A DNA stretch of 64,000 nucleotides from Rhizobium sp. WYJ-E13 (GCF_018987265.1 NZ_CP076854.1:868001-932000); one strand, 5' to 3'; positions 9,884-19,334 are shown, counted from the stretch's first letter. Made by a program: numbers and translations. The notes: generated by a model from the sequence alone, not told the origin.

Positions 9884-12094
9884 TTATATCGTCGTTTTGT
9901 AGTATTTCATCAGCGATCTCGAGAACAACTCAGAATCGCCGAACGTATAAAGGGCATGCTTTCTTGGCTTTACGCCGTTTATCGCGATGGAAATTTCCGG
10001 GCTGCGTGAAGAAGCCCTCAACTGCTGAAGGCAAAAATCGACGGCTCGGCGGCTGGTTTTTGCCCATCTGACGACCATGAGCGTCCTCTCCGCGATCGCT
10101 GTCAGATGCATCGTATCGGTGGAGGCAAGCACGGGCGCACTGTCGAAGATCACAACCTGGCCATTTGCCCGGGCCATTTCGATCAGTTCCGCAAGATCGG
10201 CCAGACGGGTATGCCGTAGGTGGCTGGGTTTGCCGGCGGGAATGAAGTCGATACCGCTTGGATGATGATAGATGATGTCGTCGATCTCAGCCTGTCCGCT
10301 CATGAAATCGTTCAGTCCGCGCTTGAGTCCCGACTTGAAAAGCGAGTCGAGTTTTCCGCGCCGAAGGTCGCAATCGACGAGCAGCACGGGGGTTCCGTTG
10401 GCTGCGAGTTCGATGGCCAGCGATCCGGCGACAAGCGATTTGCCCTCGCCGCTATGGGCGGACGTGACGACAATGCTGGCCGGAAGCTTCCCGCCATTGG
10501 TTTGTTTGAGCGAAATCATGACGGTGCGAATTGCTTCGTCGAACATGCCGCCTTGAATTTGTCCAAAGAGGACCGACGGATTTCGCCGGGTTGCCTGACT
10601 CAGACGTGGTATGAAACCGGCAGGCACGAAGCGTCCCATCCCGACCAGTTGGTCGAAGCTGCGGACAGATTTGTCCATCATTTCTACAGCGAAAGCGGCC
10701 GTTGCAGCGATCGCGGACGAAGCCACAAGAGCACCGATCAGATAGAAAAGCCGGCCTCGTCCTTGTGGCATGAGTGGTACCGTAGCCGGCGACAGAACTT
10801 CAACTTCCGCGCCGGGCAGCATGGCTTGTGCCGCAAATACCCGACGCTGTTCCTCCAGCCTGTCCAAGGCTGTCTGTTCCCTATCGGCGACGCGCTCCAG
10901 TCGCGCCAGCTCGATTTTATCAAGTGTGGAGTGAGACCGGAGATTGTAAGCCGCCGCCAGCGCGGATCGGACTGTGCTGTCTTCACGATCAAGCGCAGCA
11001 AGCTTGGCGCGCAGCGATTGAACATAGCGATCGACGGCGGTGCCGAGATCGGCGCGTGATTTGACAATCTTTGCACGCAGATCGACGACCGGCTGGGCGT
11101 CGCTACCATATATGTCGAGAAGACGCTCGAGATCCTGTTGCTGTGCCCGAAGGTCACGTTCCATTGCGCTGATACTGTCGGGGATGGAGTCATTCTGCGT
11201 GGCGAGCGAGGCGTCTCCGGCCGCCTCCAGGGTGGTGATTACTGCTTTTATATCGACGCGGTCCTGTTCAATTTTTGCCTGCCGGTCGCTCAGTTCCATA
11301 ATGGATTTGATCTGTTCGCTCTGAGCATCGTCATTCGGGACGATGCCCGTGGTTTTTTGATATTCGTCGGCGGCATTGCGCGCCGCATCGGTGCGGCCCT
11401 GCTGCTCCGCTATACGCTGTCGAAGCCACCCTTCTGCAGCATCCAGACGATTGCGAGCGCTTTCTTCCCGCTCTTCAAGGTAAATATCGATCAGGCGATT
11501 GGGCACAGCGGCCGCCAATTCGGGTTCATGCGTATCGAATCCGATTCGGATAACACCGCCCGGGCCGTCCCGGATCACCTGGAGCGCCTTGTAATATTCC
11601 TCGATAACCGGCTCGAGCCTGTCTTGCTGCGGCACGGACGGCTTACCGCTGTCGATCAACTGCCGCAGACTTGCCTTTATCTCGCTGATGAGGGACGGTT
11701 GACGCAGTGCCGGATTGAATTCCGACCGCTCGTCGAGCCGCAGATCCCGAATAACACGTTCCGCCACGCTCCTGGACCGCAGCCGCTCGGCTTCCGATGC
11801 GACATTCAAGGGGTCATTGCCGCTGTCGTCGCTGTTCACCGATTTTGCCAGCGGCGCGTGGATCATAAGCCGGGACTCGGCATGATAGCTCGGCTGCATT
11901 CCCAGGATCATCACGGTGGCAACCGTCATCGTCATCACCACCAGGCATACGATCATCACCATCCGGCGGCGGAGCAGGCGCAAACCGGATGCCAGATCGA
12001 AATCATCCGATCTCGTCTCTGCTTGAAACCGGGGTTCATAGTGCATCGTTCTGATAGGAACATTCCGATCTGGCGGAAAAGTCGAGATTGTCAT
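9884..12094 (-). CDS. Wzz-type co-polymerase fused to BY-kinase (ExoP/GumC-like)
   Basis: 736 residues. The N-terminal part is a Wzz chain-length domain, with a first transmembrane segment near 40-65 (MVMIVCLVVMTMTVATVMIL), a long periplasmic coiled-coil stretch, and a second transmembrane segment near 450-475. The C-terminal part is a bacterial tyrosine kinase with Walker A SAHSGEGKSL (about 545), Walker A' LLVDCDLRRG and Walker B VVIFDSAPVL. The C-terminus has only a few tyrosines (YTF, KYYKTTI), a small version of the usual Tyr cluster. Such proteins govern polymerisation and export of Wzy-dependent polysaccharides by cycles of autophosphorylation. The stop codon of the upstream glycosyltransferase overlaps its start (ATGA). 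Confidence 0.93.
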   Translation of the reverse strand: MTISTFPPDRNVPIRTMHYEPRFQAETRSDDFDLASGLRLLRRRMVMIVCLVVMTMTVATVMILGMQPSYHAESRLMIHAPLAKSVNSDDSGNDPLNVASEAERLRSRSVAERVIRDLRLDERSEFNPALRQPSLISEIKASLRQLIDSGKPSVPQQDRLEPVIEEYYKALQVIRDGPGGVIRIGFDTHEPELAAAVPNRLIDIYLEEREESARNRLDAAEGWLRQRIAEQQGRTDAARNAADEYQKTTGIVPNDDAQSEQIKSIMELSDRQAKIEQDRVDIKAVITTLEAAGDASLATQNDSIPDSISAMERDLRAQQQDLERLLDIYGSDAQPVVDLRAKIVKSRADLGTAVDRYVQSLRAKLAALDREDSTVRSALAAAYNLRSHSTLDKIELARLERVADREQTALDRLEEQRRVFAAQAMLPGAEVEVLSPATVPLMPQGRGRLFYLIGALVASSAIAATAAFAVEMMDKSVRSFDQLVGMGRFVPAGFIPRLSQATRRNPSVLFGQIQGGMFDEAIRTVMISLKQTNGGKLPASIVVTSAHSGEGKSLVAGSLAIELAANGTPVLLVDCDLRRGKLDSLFKSGLKRGLNDFMSGQAEIDDIIYHHPSGIDFIPAGKPSHLRHTRLADLAELIEMARANGQVVIFDSAPVLASTDTMHLTAIAERTLMVVRWAKTSRRAVDFCLQQLRASSRSPEISIAINGVKPRKHALYTFGDSELFSRSLMKYYKTTI

Positions 12095-13188
12095 GATGCG
12101 CTAACCCTTGCTTGAGGTTGCGTGGAGATGGCCTCGTAGAGTTTTTCGATCGACCGCATATATGCTGTCATACTGAAATGGTTGAGGTAGTGGACGCGGC
12201 CTTTGTTGGAGAGCTCAGCGCGCATTTCAGGGTCCGTAACGAGCTTTGCGAGGGCCGCAGCCAGAGCATCCTGGTCCCCGACAGGGACGAAGACACCGGT
12301 TTTGCCGTCGGAGATGACCTCCTCATGCGCTCCAACCCGCGTGGTGACGACGGCAAGGCCGTGGGCCAGTCCTTCAATGACCGCCATAGCCAGGCCTTCG
12401 GCATGCGAAGGCAGGACGAGAATATCGGCGCGGGCGCATAAGTCCTTGATCTCGTCGGCCCCAAGCCAACCAGGCATCTCCACCAGATCGGATAGCCCCA
12501 TCGCGGCGGCTTGGCGGCGGTAGTCCTCGACCGGTCCGTCGCCTGCCAGCACGGCACGCCACTGTAACTCTTTCATCGTCGGATGGCTGAGCGCCAGCAA
12601 CAGCTCCGGCACGCCCTTGCGTTCGCTCAAACGGCCGAGAAAGACGATGAGTGGCGTCTGGCCGGCAGGAAGCCTGCGCCGCTCGCCGGGATCGGGGACA
12701 CAATTGTGGATGACGACGACGCGGTGACCGTCTACGCTGAGAAGCGTCGTCAGCGTCACGTGATCACGCTGGCCAAGCGCCACCACGCAATCGGCATTTT
12801 GAAACATCCGCCGAATGAGCGCTTGTTGGCGTGGAGAACGGGCAGCAAAATCGCTCGCGTAATCATAGTCGTGCAAATGCAATATGTGAGAGCAGCCCAG
12901 CACACGGGCGGCCTCCGTCAGGATCAGCTTTCGTGATGTGCTGCCGCGACCTGCGACATGGATATGGTGAATACGTGCGGGAGCAGCGATCCGATCCCTA
13001 GCCATCGTCAGGATGGCGCCCAGCAGGCGCAGGGACGATGTCGCCGCGGACCATCGAGGCCCTCTGGTGTCGGTGACGAAGTGCGTTGCGCCGGCTTGTC
13101 TTGCAGAACTGGTTATATAACCGACCAGCCTGCCGATCCCACCGCCATTCTCGCAGCCGCCCGGGACATAGTGGCGTACACTTGCCAT
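12091..13188 (-). CDS. Glycosyltransferase family 4
   Basis: About 365 residues from the ATG at 13188 (MASVRHYVPGG), which has a GGAAAGAG ribosome binding site; an ATG at 13221 overlapping the upstream stop is an alternative. It has a GT-B fold: a Gly-rich donor loop near the start (GGCENGGGIGRLVGY) and, in the C-terminal half, IVFLGRLSERKGVPELL and the E-x7-E motif EGLAMAVIEGLAHGLAVV. It is a cytosolic retaining transferase adding a sugar to the lipid-linked repeat unit. It sits in a chain of overlapping leftward genes (GT2, GT4, GT4, co-polymerase). The donor sugar cannot be read from sequence. Confidence 0.9.
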   Translation of the reverse strand: MASVRHYVPGGCENGGGIGRLVGYITSSARQAGATHFVTDTRGPRWSAATSSLRLLGAILTMARDRIAAPARIHHIHVAGRGSTSRKLILTEAARVLGCSHILHLHDYDYASDFAARSPRQQALIRRMFQNADCVVALGQRDHVTLTTLLSVDGHRVVVIHNCVPDPGERRRLPAGQTPLIVFLGRLSERKGVPELLLALSHPTMKELQWRAVLAGDGPVEDYRRQAAAMGLSDLVEMPGWLGADEIKDLCARADILVLPSHAEGLAMAVIEGLAHGLAVVTTRVGAHEEVISDGKTGVFVPVGDQDALAAALAKLVTDPEMRAELSNKGRVHYLNHFSMTAYMRSIEKLYEAISTQPQARVSAS

Positions 13189-13214
13189 TTGAGCTCTTTC
13201 CGCCGATGCCTTCA

Positions 13215-14315
13215 TCAGCATGATCGGACGACCTCGCGATAGACGGCTGCAGCCTGGGCTCCAACCTGCTCGGGTGAATTCGGTCCCCTGGCCCAGGCAA
13301 GCGCGTTGGCGCCGAGATTGTTTCTGAGTTCGCTGTTTTCGGCCAATGTGCGGATGGCCTTTGCGAGGTCTTCCGCATCTGCGGGCGAGACCACGATTCC
13401 AAGCCCATTCGGCTGAACCGTCGCGCGCAATTCGCCGACGTCGGTGACGATGACAGGTTTGCCGAAGGCAGCGGCAAGGTTGAGTACCCCGCTTTGAGAA
13501 GCTTCCGTATAAGGGAGCACAACGATATCGGCATCGAGGAAAAGCTGCGCAACTTCAGCATCTTCAATGAATCGGTTGCGGATATCATAGCGACCGGCGT
13601 CCCCCATCAGTGGTTGGAACAGCCAGGGGTTGTCACCGCGGCCCGCGACCGTAATGCGCAGGTTCGGAAGCGCATCCTTGAGCATCGCTTCGGCGCGGAT
13701 CAAATGTTCCAGGCCTTTGTAAGCAAAGATCCGTCCGAAAAGCAGGACGCGCAGAGTTCCATCGGCTTGGCCTCGCGCCAGATTTTGCTGCCGGGCGAGT
13801 TCTGCGTAACGCTGTATGGCGGGGTGCGACAGCACATGGACGCAGTCTGGAGATTTCGAATATCGATCGAGCGCCATCCGCTTCAGCTCTTCACCATGAA
13901 CGACGAGGTGTCCGGATTGTCTCGCCATCAACTCCGGCGCCCATCCAGGCAGGGTGCGGGTATCGGAATCTCCCGGATGTACATCGACATCATGGACGGT
14001 GGTGATGAGCGGGATCGGCCGCCAGAACGGAGCGGCGAAATTCAGCCAGAGCGTACTATTGCTGAGCAGATGAATAACGTTCGGCTTTTCGTTCCGGATG
14101 AGTCGGGTCAACTGATGCAGGAACCAGGGATTGGAGAGCGAACGGTGCCGCGGCCAGTCCAGCAGGTGCAGATCGATTGCCGGATCGAACCAGGACGCAA
14201 GATGCGCGTAGCGTCGGCGAGGGACGCCGAGTACGACATCAAGGTGCCGCGCGACGCCGCCGGCGAAGGCGATCGTGTAATCTTCCAGTTCGGAAACGAG
14301 CAGCAGCGCCTTCAT
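13215..14315 (-). CDS. Glycosyltransferase family 4
   Basis: 366 residues from the ATG at 14315, whose ATGA overlaps the stop of the upstream GT2 gene. The N-terminus MKALLLVSELEDYTIAFAGGVARHL and the C-terminal LLFGRIFAYKGLEHLIRA and LPYTEASQSGVLNLAAAFGKPVIVTDVGEL segments are typical of GT4 GT-B enzymes. The usual E-x7-E is represented here by EASQSGVLNLA-like residues, a variant seen in part of the family. No membrane segments are present. It should act on a lipid-linked oligosaccharide at the inner face of the membrane; specificity is unknown. Confidence 0.88.
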   Translation of the reverse strand: MKALLLVSELEDYTIAFAGGVARHLDVVLGVPRRRYAHLASWFDPAIDLHLLDWPRHRSLSNPWFLHQLTRLIRNEKPNVIHLLSNSTLWLNFAAPFWRPIPLITTVHDVDVHPGDSDTRTLPGWAPELMARQSGHLVVHGEELKRMALDRYSKSPDCVHVLSHPAIQRYAELARQQNLARGQADGTLRVLLFGRIFAYKGLEHLIRAEAMLKDALPNLRITVAGRGDNPWLFQPLMGDAGRYDIRNRFIEDAEVAQLFLDADIVVLPYTEASQSGVLNLAAAFGKPVIVTDVGELRATVQPNGLGIVVSPADAEDLAKAIRTLAENSELRNNLGANALAWARGPNSPEQVGAQAAAVYREVVRSC

Positions 14316-15262
14316 TTCGCTGCCTCTGATAAGCCGATGTCCCGGCCGAACCGGGGGAGATTGCGGACTGAACGCAATGCGTCGCGTGTGCGTCTGAGCA
14401 CGTTTGGCTCGCCAGCGAAAAACAGCCCTTCGAAGGCAAGCTTGATGCGGGTACGCACATCGGCGCCGGCCAGCTCCGCCGATGCCACCCAGTAGGGATA
14501 GTGATCCGTCAGGCTTAACCGTGCCGGTATCTCGTGGATTGAAAGAAACCTGTTTGTCGCTTCGACGGTGCGCTGCCAATGGGCCATTCTCCGTCGCAAC
14601 ATCGCGGCATCATCGACCGGCCGATACCAGTTGTTGTTGTGGATCCGGTAGAAGCCGAGTGAATCCGGCAAAGACGCGACGTCCCCGAGAAACGGATAGA
14701 TCCCCGTGAGCCATGCATCGGCCGAAATACGGAACTGATCCGGGATCGGTCCTGCAGCATCCCACGCGCTGCGCCGAACCGAGATGGCTGAGGTCATCGG
14801 GAAGGGCCACCAGCCGGCCGATCTCGTCAGCAGTGCCGAGAGATCTCCGGAACATAGCGTGCGGGGGATCGGCTTGAGGGTTGACGATCCATCGATCGAA
14901 ACCGGCTGAAGTCGATGATAGACAAGCGATACCGCAGAATCCGACTGGAAGGCAGCGCGTGTCGCCGACAGTTTGCCCGGAGCCCACCAGTCGTCCGCGT
15001 CCAGAAAACACAGGATACCGCCGCTGCTAAGCTTTACCGCAGCATTGATCGCGGCTGCCTGCCCCGAATTTTCCTGGAAGAGTACCTTCACCCTGTCATC
15101 ATATGCTTCCAGTACGGCGCGCGACCCGTCGCTCGATCCATCATCGACGACGATGATTTCGACGTCGGGAATATCCTGGCTCAGGACGCTGTCGATCGCC
15201 CGTCCGACGAAACGGCCATAGTTGTAATTGTTGATGAGAACGCTGATCCCTGACTGCTCCAT
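14312..15262 (-). CDS. Glycosyltransferase family 2
   Basis: 316 residues from the ATG at 15262 (MEQSGISVLINNYNYG), with a GAGGG ribosome binding site. It shows the GT-A nucleotide-binding strand and motifs: VEIIVVDDGSSDGS and the metal-binding FLDADDWW (DxD-like), then an acceptor region. It is an inverting transferase using a UDP- or GDP-sugar. It appears to be the first gene of the leftward exopolysaccharide operon running down to fcl, with ATGA overlap to the next gene. A conserved dyad, ATCCCTTGGGGT, lies about 90 bp upstream (15351-15362). Confidence 0.92.
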   Translation of the reverse strand: MEQSGISVLINNYNYGRFVGRAIDSVLSQDIPDVEIIVVDDGSSDGSRAVLEAYDDRVKVLFQENSGQAAAINAAVKLSSGGILCFLDADDWWAPGKLSATRAAFQSDSAVSLVYHRLQPVSIDGSSTLKPIPRTLCSGDLSALLTRSAGWWPFPMTSAISVRRSAWDAAGPIPDQFRISADAWLTGIYPFLGDVASLPDSLGFYRIHNNNWYRPVDDAAMLRRRMAHWQRTVEATNRFLSIHEIPARLSLTDHYPYWVASAELAGADVRTRIKLAFEGLFFAGEPNVLRRTRDALRSVRNLPRFGRDIGLSEAAK

Positions 15263-15838
15263 GACGCCCTCAAGCGGCTTGCAGCACGACAAGGCGGTGC
15301 AGCAGCATGGTCGTGATATCGTCCGGGAGGCAGGCCCCGCCATCGCCCCCATCCCTTGGGGTCTCGCGGATCGCTATATCAGGAGCGCTCACGTGCCCGA
15401 TCTGGTTTTTTTTGGGTAGAGACGGTGAGGCAGGCGTTGACGCCGCCGCGACCGGTGAAGCTCTCGTCGTGGAGCATGCCGAACCAGGATCATAACGCGA
15501 AACCATAGCAATCCCAACCTTCCAAGCATCGCTGCGGACAGCCTGCGTCGGAACCCTCAATTCGCCAAAAAAAACGTGGCGCAACGTGGCGTGCTTTGCT
15601 GTCTGCACCTTTGCAAGCTACCGGCGAATGGAGATGGGTAAAATCTGCTCTTATGGGCAATCCCGCAGGCTTAGGGCCTATCCTTTGGGGTAGGTTCCAG
15701 TCGCCTGCTTAAGCGTAACCACGTCTTTGGGTGATGGGTGCCTGCATTAGGCGTAGCCGCGTCGTCATTTGCGTGAGTTGACTGCGCGGATATCTGGATG
15801 GTTGTTCTTGTGAGGAGCGTAGCTGTGAAAGGAGATAC
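15263..15838. promoter_or_regulatory. Divergent promoter region with repeats and dyads
   Basis: This stretch separates two divergent polysaccharide units and has no convincing gene. It holds two copies of a near-identical dyad: ATCCCTTGGGGT at 15351-15362 and ATCCTTTGGGGT at 15680-15691. The second sits in the longer inverted repeat CCTATCCTTTGGGGTAGG (15677-15694). A related site, TACCCTGGGGAT, occurs at 20497-20508 in the other divergent region of the locus. There are also two imperfect direct repeats, 15703-15725 and 15740-15763 (GCCTGC-TTAAGCGTAACC against GCCTGCATTAGGCGTAGCC), 37 bp apart. These look like regulator binding sites; the regulator is not known. Confidence 0.5.
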
Positions 15839-15904
15839 ATGCCTTTCCAGGCTGACGCGATCAACAGCCGCTCCTTTGGCCAGCTCGGCAAGGACCGACA
15901 ATGA
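15839..15904 (+). CDS. Putative 21-codon leader ORF coupled to wzy
   Basis: A very short reading frame (ATG at 15839, TGA at 15902-15904) starting MPFQADAINSRSFG. It is preceded by a near-ideal ribosome binding site, AAAGGAGAT, at 15828-15836, and its stop overlaps the start of the polymerase gene as ATGA. The downstream gene has its own weaker site (AAGGA) inside this ORF. The peptide is polar with no signal sequence. The layout suggests a translated leader or coupling peptide that delivers ribosomes to the polymerase start. It could also be a chance frame; conservation in relatives would decide. Confidence 0.5.
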   Translation: MPFQADAINSRSFGQLGKDRQ

Positions 15905-17217
15905 GCATATACGGTCTTAGAATTACAAGCGGGCCGGCCATCACTTGGCGAAGCATAGAATGCTGGGGAGCCGGTATATGCCTCTTCCTGCAGACGGGCG
16001 CGCTTTTTCCGCTTTTACTATCAGATCCGGACGGAGGGTTGAGCGATCACTCCAAGTCGCTGCTGCGCCTCGTCAGCCTACCCGTGTATGCATTTACAAT
16101 AATGATCCTGACAAGAAATCTACCGCTCTTCCTCATGGCGCTGAGACGCAATCTGCTCCTCCCCCTGATCACCCTGCTGCCGTTTTTGTCCATCTTGTGG
16201 TCGATCAGTCCATCGCTCAGTCTGCGGCGCGCAGTCGGCCTGTTGTTTACCGTGCTTCTTGCCTACGTGCTGGCAATGCGCTTCACGCCGAGACAGCTGC
16301 TTTTGCTGGTCTTCGCGACTTTGGGAACGTGTATCGTACTGAGCCTGGCGATGTTCGCAGTGGCGCCTCATCTTGCCCGTATGCCCATGGACAGCGAGAT
16401 GCGGGGCATCTTCATCAACAAGAACAGCCTCGGCTGGTATTCGAGCATCATGATACTGGCGGCGACTGTCGTGCTGATCGACGGCACTCTCGGCTTGCGG
16501 CGAACCGCATTTATTCTGCTGGCTGCGAGCGGGATTTGTCTTGTTGCTTCAGGATCGATGACTGCGACGATTGCGACTGCCTCGGCATTTTGCCTGATCG
16601 GATTCTATTCAGCCCTGCAGAGAAGCAGCGGCATCGGTCGCATCCTCCTCATCCTGCTGTTCGTTCAGCTCGCGGCTGGCCTTCTCATCTCGCTTCACGA
16701 GTTCCTGGTTCCGTTCCTCGAAGCGCTCGGTAAGGACGCCACTTTGACAGGTCGCGTACCGTTGTGGGAGCTTGTCGACCGCCAGATTGCCAGCCACTTG
16801 ATGTTCGGCTTCGGCTATCAGGCGTTTTGGACGGAAGCTAACCCCGGAGCATGGTCCATCTGGTCCGAAATCCTGTGGATGGCGCCTCACGCCCATAACG
16901 GTTACCGCGACGCGATGCTCAGTTTCGGCATCATCGGCACGGCCTTCTTTGTTCTGCTGCTTTTGCGTGCAGTGCGCCAGGGGGCGATTCTTCAATGCCG
17001 CGATCCGCAATATGGCTGGCTCTGGCTCAATGTCTTCACCGTCATGATCTTGGTGATGAACCTGACCGAGAGCATTTTTCTGATCCAGAATGATGCCATT
17101 TTCATTCTGTTCAGCACGGCTCTCATCATGTTCTCGCTGCATGTGCCCGTCGTCTCGGCAGAGGCCGATCAAGGGTGGCAGATGCCCATGACAGCGCCGG
17201 ATCCATCAATCCCATGA
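15901..17217 (+). CDS. O-antigen ligase/polymerase family membrane protein (Wzy/ExoQ-like)
   Basis: 438 residues, an integral membrane protein with about 10-12 hydrophobic segments. The Wzy_C/O-antigen ligase signature region is visible in the large periplasmic loop near residues 270-340: LTGRVPLWELVDRQIASHLMFGFGYQAFW followed by APHAHNGYRDAMLSFGIIG. This is the usual site of the conserved Arg and His residues. The family polymerises or transfers lipid-linked repeat units on the periplasmic face. Here, with a co-polymerase, a flippase and transferases nearby, the repeat-unit polymerase role is the best inference (ExoQ of succinoglycan is a comparable case). Its TGA overlaps the start of the next gene. 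Confidence 0.9.
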   Translation: MSIYGLRITSGPAITWRSIECWGAGICLFLQTGALFPLLLSDPDGGLSDHSKSLLRLVSLPVYAFTIMILTRNLPLFLMALRRNLLLPLITLLPFLSILWSISPSLSLRRAVGLLFTVLLAYVLAMRFTPRQLLLLVFATLGTCIVLSLAMFAVAPHLARMPMDSEMRGIFINKNSLGWYSSIMILAATVVLIDGTLGLRRTAFILLAASGICLVASGSMTATIATASAFCLIGFYSALQRSSGIGRILLILLFVQLAAGLLISLHEFLVPFLEALGKDATLTGRVPLWELVDRQIASHLMFGFGYQAFWTEANPGAWSIWSEILWMAPHAHNGYRDAMLSFGIIGTAFFVLLLLRAVRQGAILQCRDPQYGWLWLNVFTVMILVMNLTESIFLIQNDAIFILFSTALIMFSLHVPVVSAEADQGWQMPMTAPDPSIP

Positions 17218-19334
17218 GACCTCGCTTCACACTGTCCTGTTGCGTACTGCTTGCAGCGCTCTCACCGCGCCTGGGTCATACTTCGTCGCTGAGTTCGGAC
17301 GCAGACGCGCCCGACATCATGCGTAAGGCAATCCAGGCAGCGACCTGCGCCGAGGCCGCGCCAGGCGCATTGTCGGACGAACTCAAGGGAATTCTCTCTG
17401 GTGATGCGGTGACCGGCACAGCCGCGGGACGCACGATATTCTATGTGTCGCCCGCCGGCAAAGACACTTGGAGCGGCCGTCATCCCGAACCAAATGCCAC
17501 GGACGGCCCCTTTGCCAGCATCGAGCGCGCGCGCGATGCTGCGCGCGAAGCAGGGGGGCAGCGCATGATTGCCATGGAGGGTGGAGATTATTATCTAGCC
17601 CGCCCCGTTGTCTTCGATGCCAGAGACAAGGGTCTGGTCATCACGGCGAGATGCAACCAGACACCTGTCCTGCATGGCGGTCCACTTGTGAATAACTGGG
17701 TGTCACAGACTGCCGGACGCTGGACGGCGCCATTGCGCTTGCCGACGGACGAGGCCGTCGGTGATCTCTTCGTCAACGGGGTTCGCCAGACCCTGGCCCG
17801 TTTTCCGAACGCTCCTTCCGACGGAGATCCGCGCAAGGGATGGCTGTTTGCCGCCAAATGCAATCCGGCGATTGACCAATGGGAAGGCAATACGCGCTTT
17901 TGCTATCATGCCGGCGACGTCCCGACGCTTGAAGGCGCATCAGGGCTTGTCGTCAACATTGTCGGTGGCTTCAAGCCTGGAAGCCAATGGGGCAGCGACA
18001 CACTGCCGGTCGTTTCGATCGACGCTGCAACGCGGACCGTTCAAACCAAGGGCACCAGCTACTTCTTCACTGCAGAAGGCAGCCGCTATTTCTTGACAGG
18101 AGCAGCGTTTCTCGACGCGCCCGGAGAATGGCGCTACAATGTTGCAGCAGGCCAGCTCGACTATATCCCGGCCGAGGGACTGTCACCTCATTCTACTGTT
18201 GTGGCCGGTGTGCTGCCGACATTCTTCCGGCTGGAGAGTGCCGATGAGATGGTCGTATCAGGGCTCCAGTTTCGTGACGGAGCGCCTGAAGGCAGCGGTA
18301 AGTTCTATACCGATACCAGAGGGTTCGGCGCCATACGGCTTGAAAACGCCAACGGTGTCAGGCTGCTCGGAAATCTCGTCGAAAATGTCGGCGTCGGCAT
18401 CCATGTGTCTGAGAGCAGCGATGTTCTGATTGCCGCTAATGTGATCGGAGATATCGCCGGCAACGGCATCTATGTCGGCACCACCTATGGCAGCTTCGGC
18501 AAATCGAACGACGTCAGAATTCTGTCGAACCATATCCATGACATCGGAAAGGTCTATTTCGAGACTGCAGGCATATGGTTCCAGGCAGGCGACGGTATCC
18601 GGATCGCCAATAACCTGATCGAAAATACCGCACAATTCGGGATCGCCGGCGGCTCCCTTTGGGGCACCCAGGATGCAGTCCACGACGCGATCATCGAACA
18701 CAATGTCGTGCGCAACGCCAATCAGCAGACAGCCGACGGCGGCGCCATCAAGATGATGGGCGAGCAGGCCGACCTGCTGAACAGCACCATCCGCTACAAT
18801 CTCGTCACCGGAACAGGGCACCTCATGAACAGGGCCGATGGCACTTTCTGGCCTGCGGGATACGAAAATATCAATGAATGGCCGTCTCCGATCAGCTGGG
18901 CGATCTACACTGATGGCAAGGCGAGTGGCGTGCGCATCGAAGGAAACACTCTTTCCGGCAATGTCTGTGCGATCGGCATCAACGGCGGCTGGAATAACCT
19001 GGTGACAGGAAACACCATCTCAAACGGCTCGGGCGCGGCCTTCCGCGTGGACGACGGCACCGGTTGGGGATGGCATCCGCCGTGGGCCGTCCCCAACCGG
19101 ATAGAGGACAATATCGTCTCGATCGATAACAGCAACGGGGTCGCAGCCTTCGTCTACGCGCCTGATCACGGGACTGGATCCGTACAGTTCGCGCGCAACC
19201 GCTACAGCGGCAATCTGAACAACAAGAGCTTTCGGATCGATCCGGCGATCATGCGCTGGGGTGTTTTTGGCAGCCTGGCTGATCTTCAGAGAGCCGGTGC
19301 GGACCGGGACAGTGTTTTCCACTCGTCCCAATGA
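17214..19334 (+). CDS. Secreted right-handed beta-helix protein
   Basis: 706 residues from the ATG at 17214 (ATGA overlap with the polymerase gene). It begins with a signal peptide (FTLSCCVLLAALSPRLGHTSS). After it, FYVSPAGKDTWSGRHPEPN followed by TDGPFASIERARDAARE is the entry segment of DUF1565/GH141-like beta-helix proteins. Residues about 380-640 contain many NxI/V repeats typical of parallel beta-helices (RLLGNLVENVGVGIHV, VLIAANVIGDIAGNGIYVG, VRILSNHIHDIG). Relatives act on polysaccharides as lyases, hydrolases or epimerases. Coupling to the polymerase gene suggests it trims, modifies or degrades the same polymer in the periplasm or outside. The precise activity cannot be assigned. Confidence 0.85.
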   Translation: MRPRFTLSCCVLLAALSPRLGHTSSLSSDADAPDIMRKAIQAATCAEAAPGALSDELKGILSGDAVTGTAAGRTIFYVSPAGKDTWSGRHPEPNATDGPFASIERARDAAREAGGQRMIAMEGGDYYLARPVVFDARDKGLVITARCNQTPVLHGGPLVNNWVSQTAGRWTAPLRLPTDEAVGDLFVNGVRQTLARFPNAPSDGDPRKGWLFAAKCNPAIDQWEGNTRFCYHAGDVPTLEGASGLVVNIVGGFKPGSQWGSDTLPVVSIDAATRTVQTKGTSYFFTAEGSRYFLTGAAFLDAPGEWRYNVAAGQLDYIPAEGLSPHSTVVAGVLPTFFRLESADEMVVSGLQFRDGAPEGSGKFYTDTRGFGAIRLENANGVRLLGNLVENVGVGIHVSESSDVLIAANVIGDIAGNGIYVGTTYGSFGKSNDVRILSNHIHDIGKVYFETAGIWFQAGDGIRIANNLIENTAQFGIAGGSLWGTQDAVHDAIIEHNVVRNANQQTADGGAIKMMGEQADLLNSTIRYNLVTGTGHLMNRADGTFWPAGYENINEWPSPISWAIYTDGKASGVRIEGNTLSGNVCAIGINGGWNNLVTGNTISNGSGAAFRVDDGTGWGWHPPWAVPNRIEDNIVSIDNSNGVAAFVYAPDHGTGSVQFARNRYSGNLNNKSFRIDPAIMRWGVFGSLADLQRAGADRDSVFHSSQ

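Noticed and set aside
15270..15608. Minus-strand frame of 112 codons upstream of the GT2 gene
   Set aside because: It has no domain, lies in a region with regulatory repeats and ends inside the GT2 leader; composition looks random.
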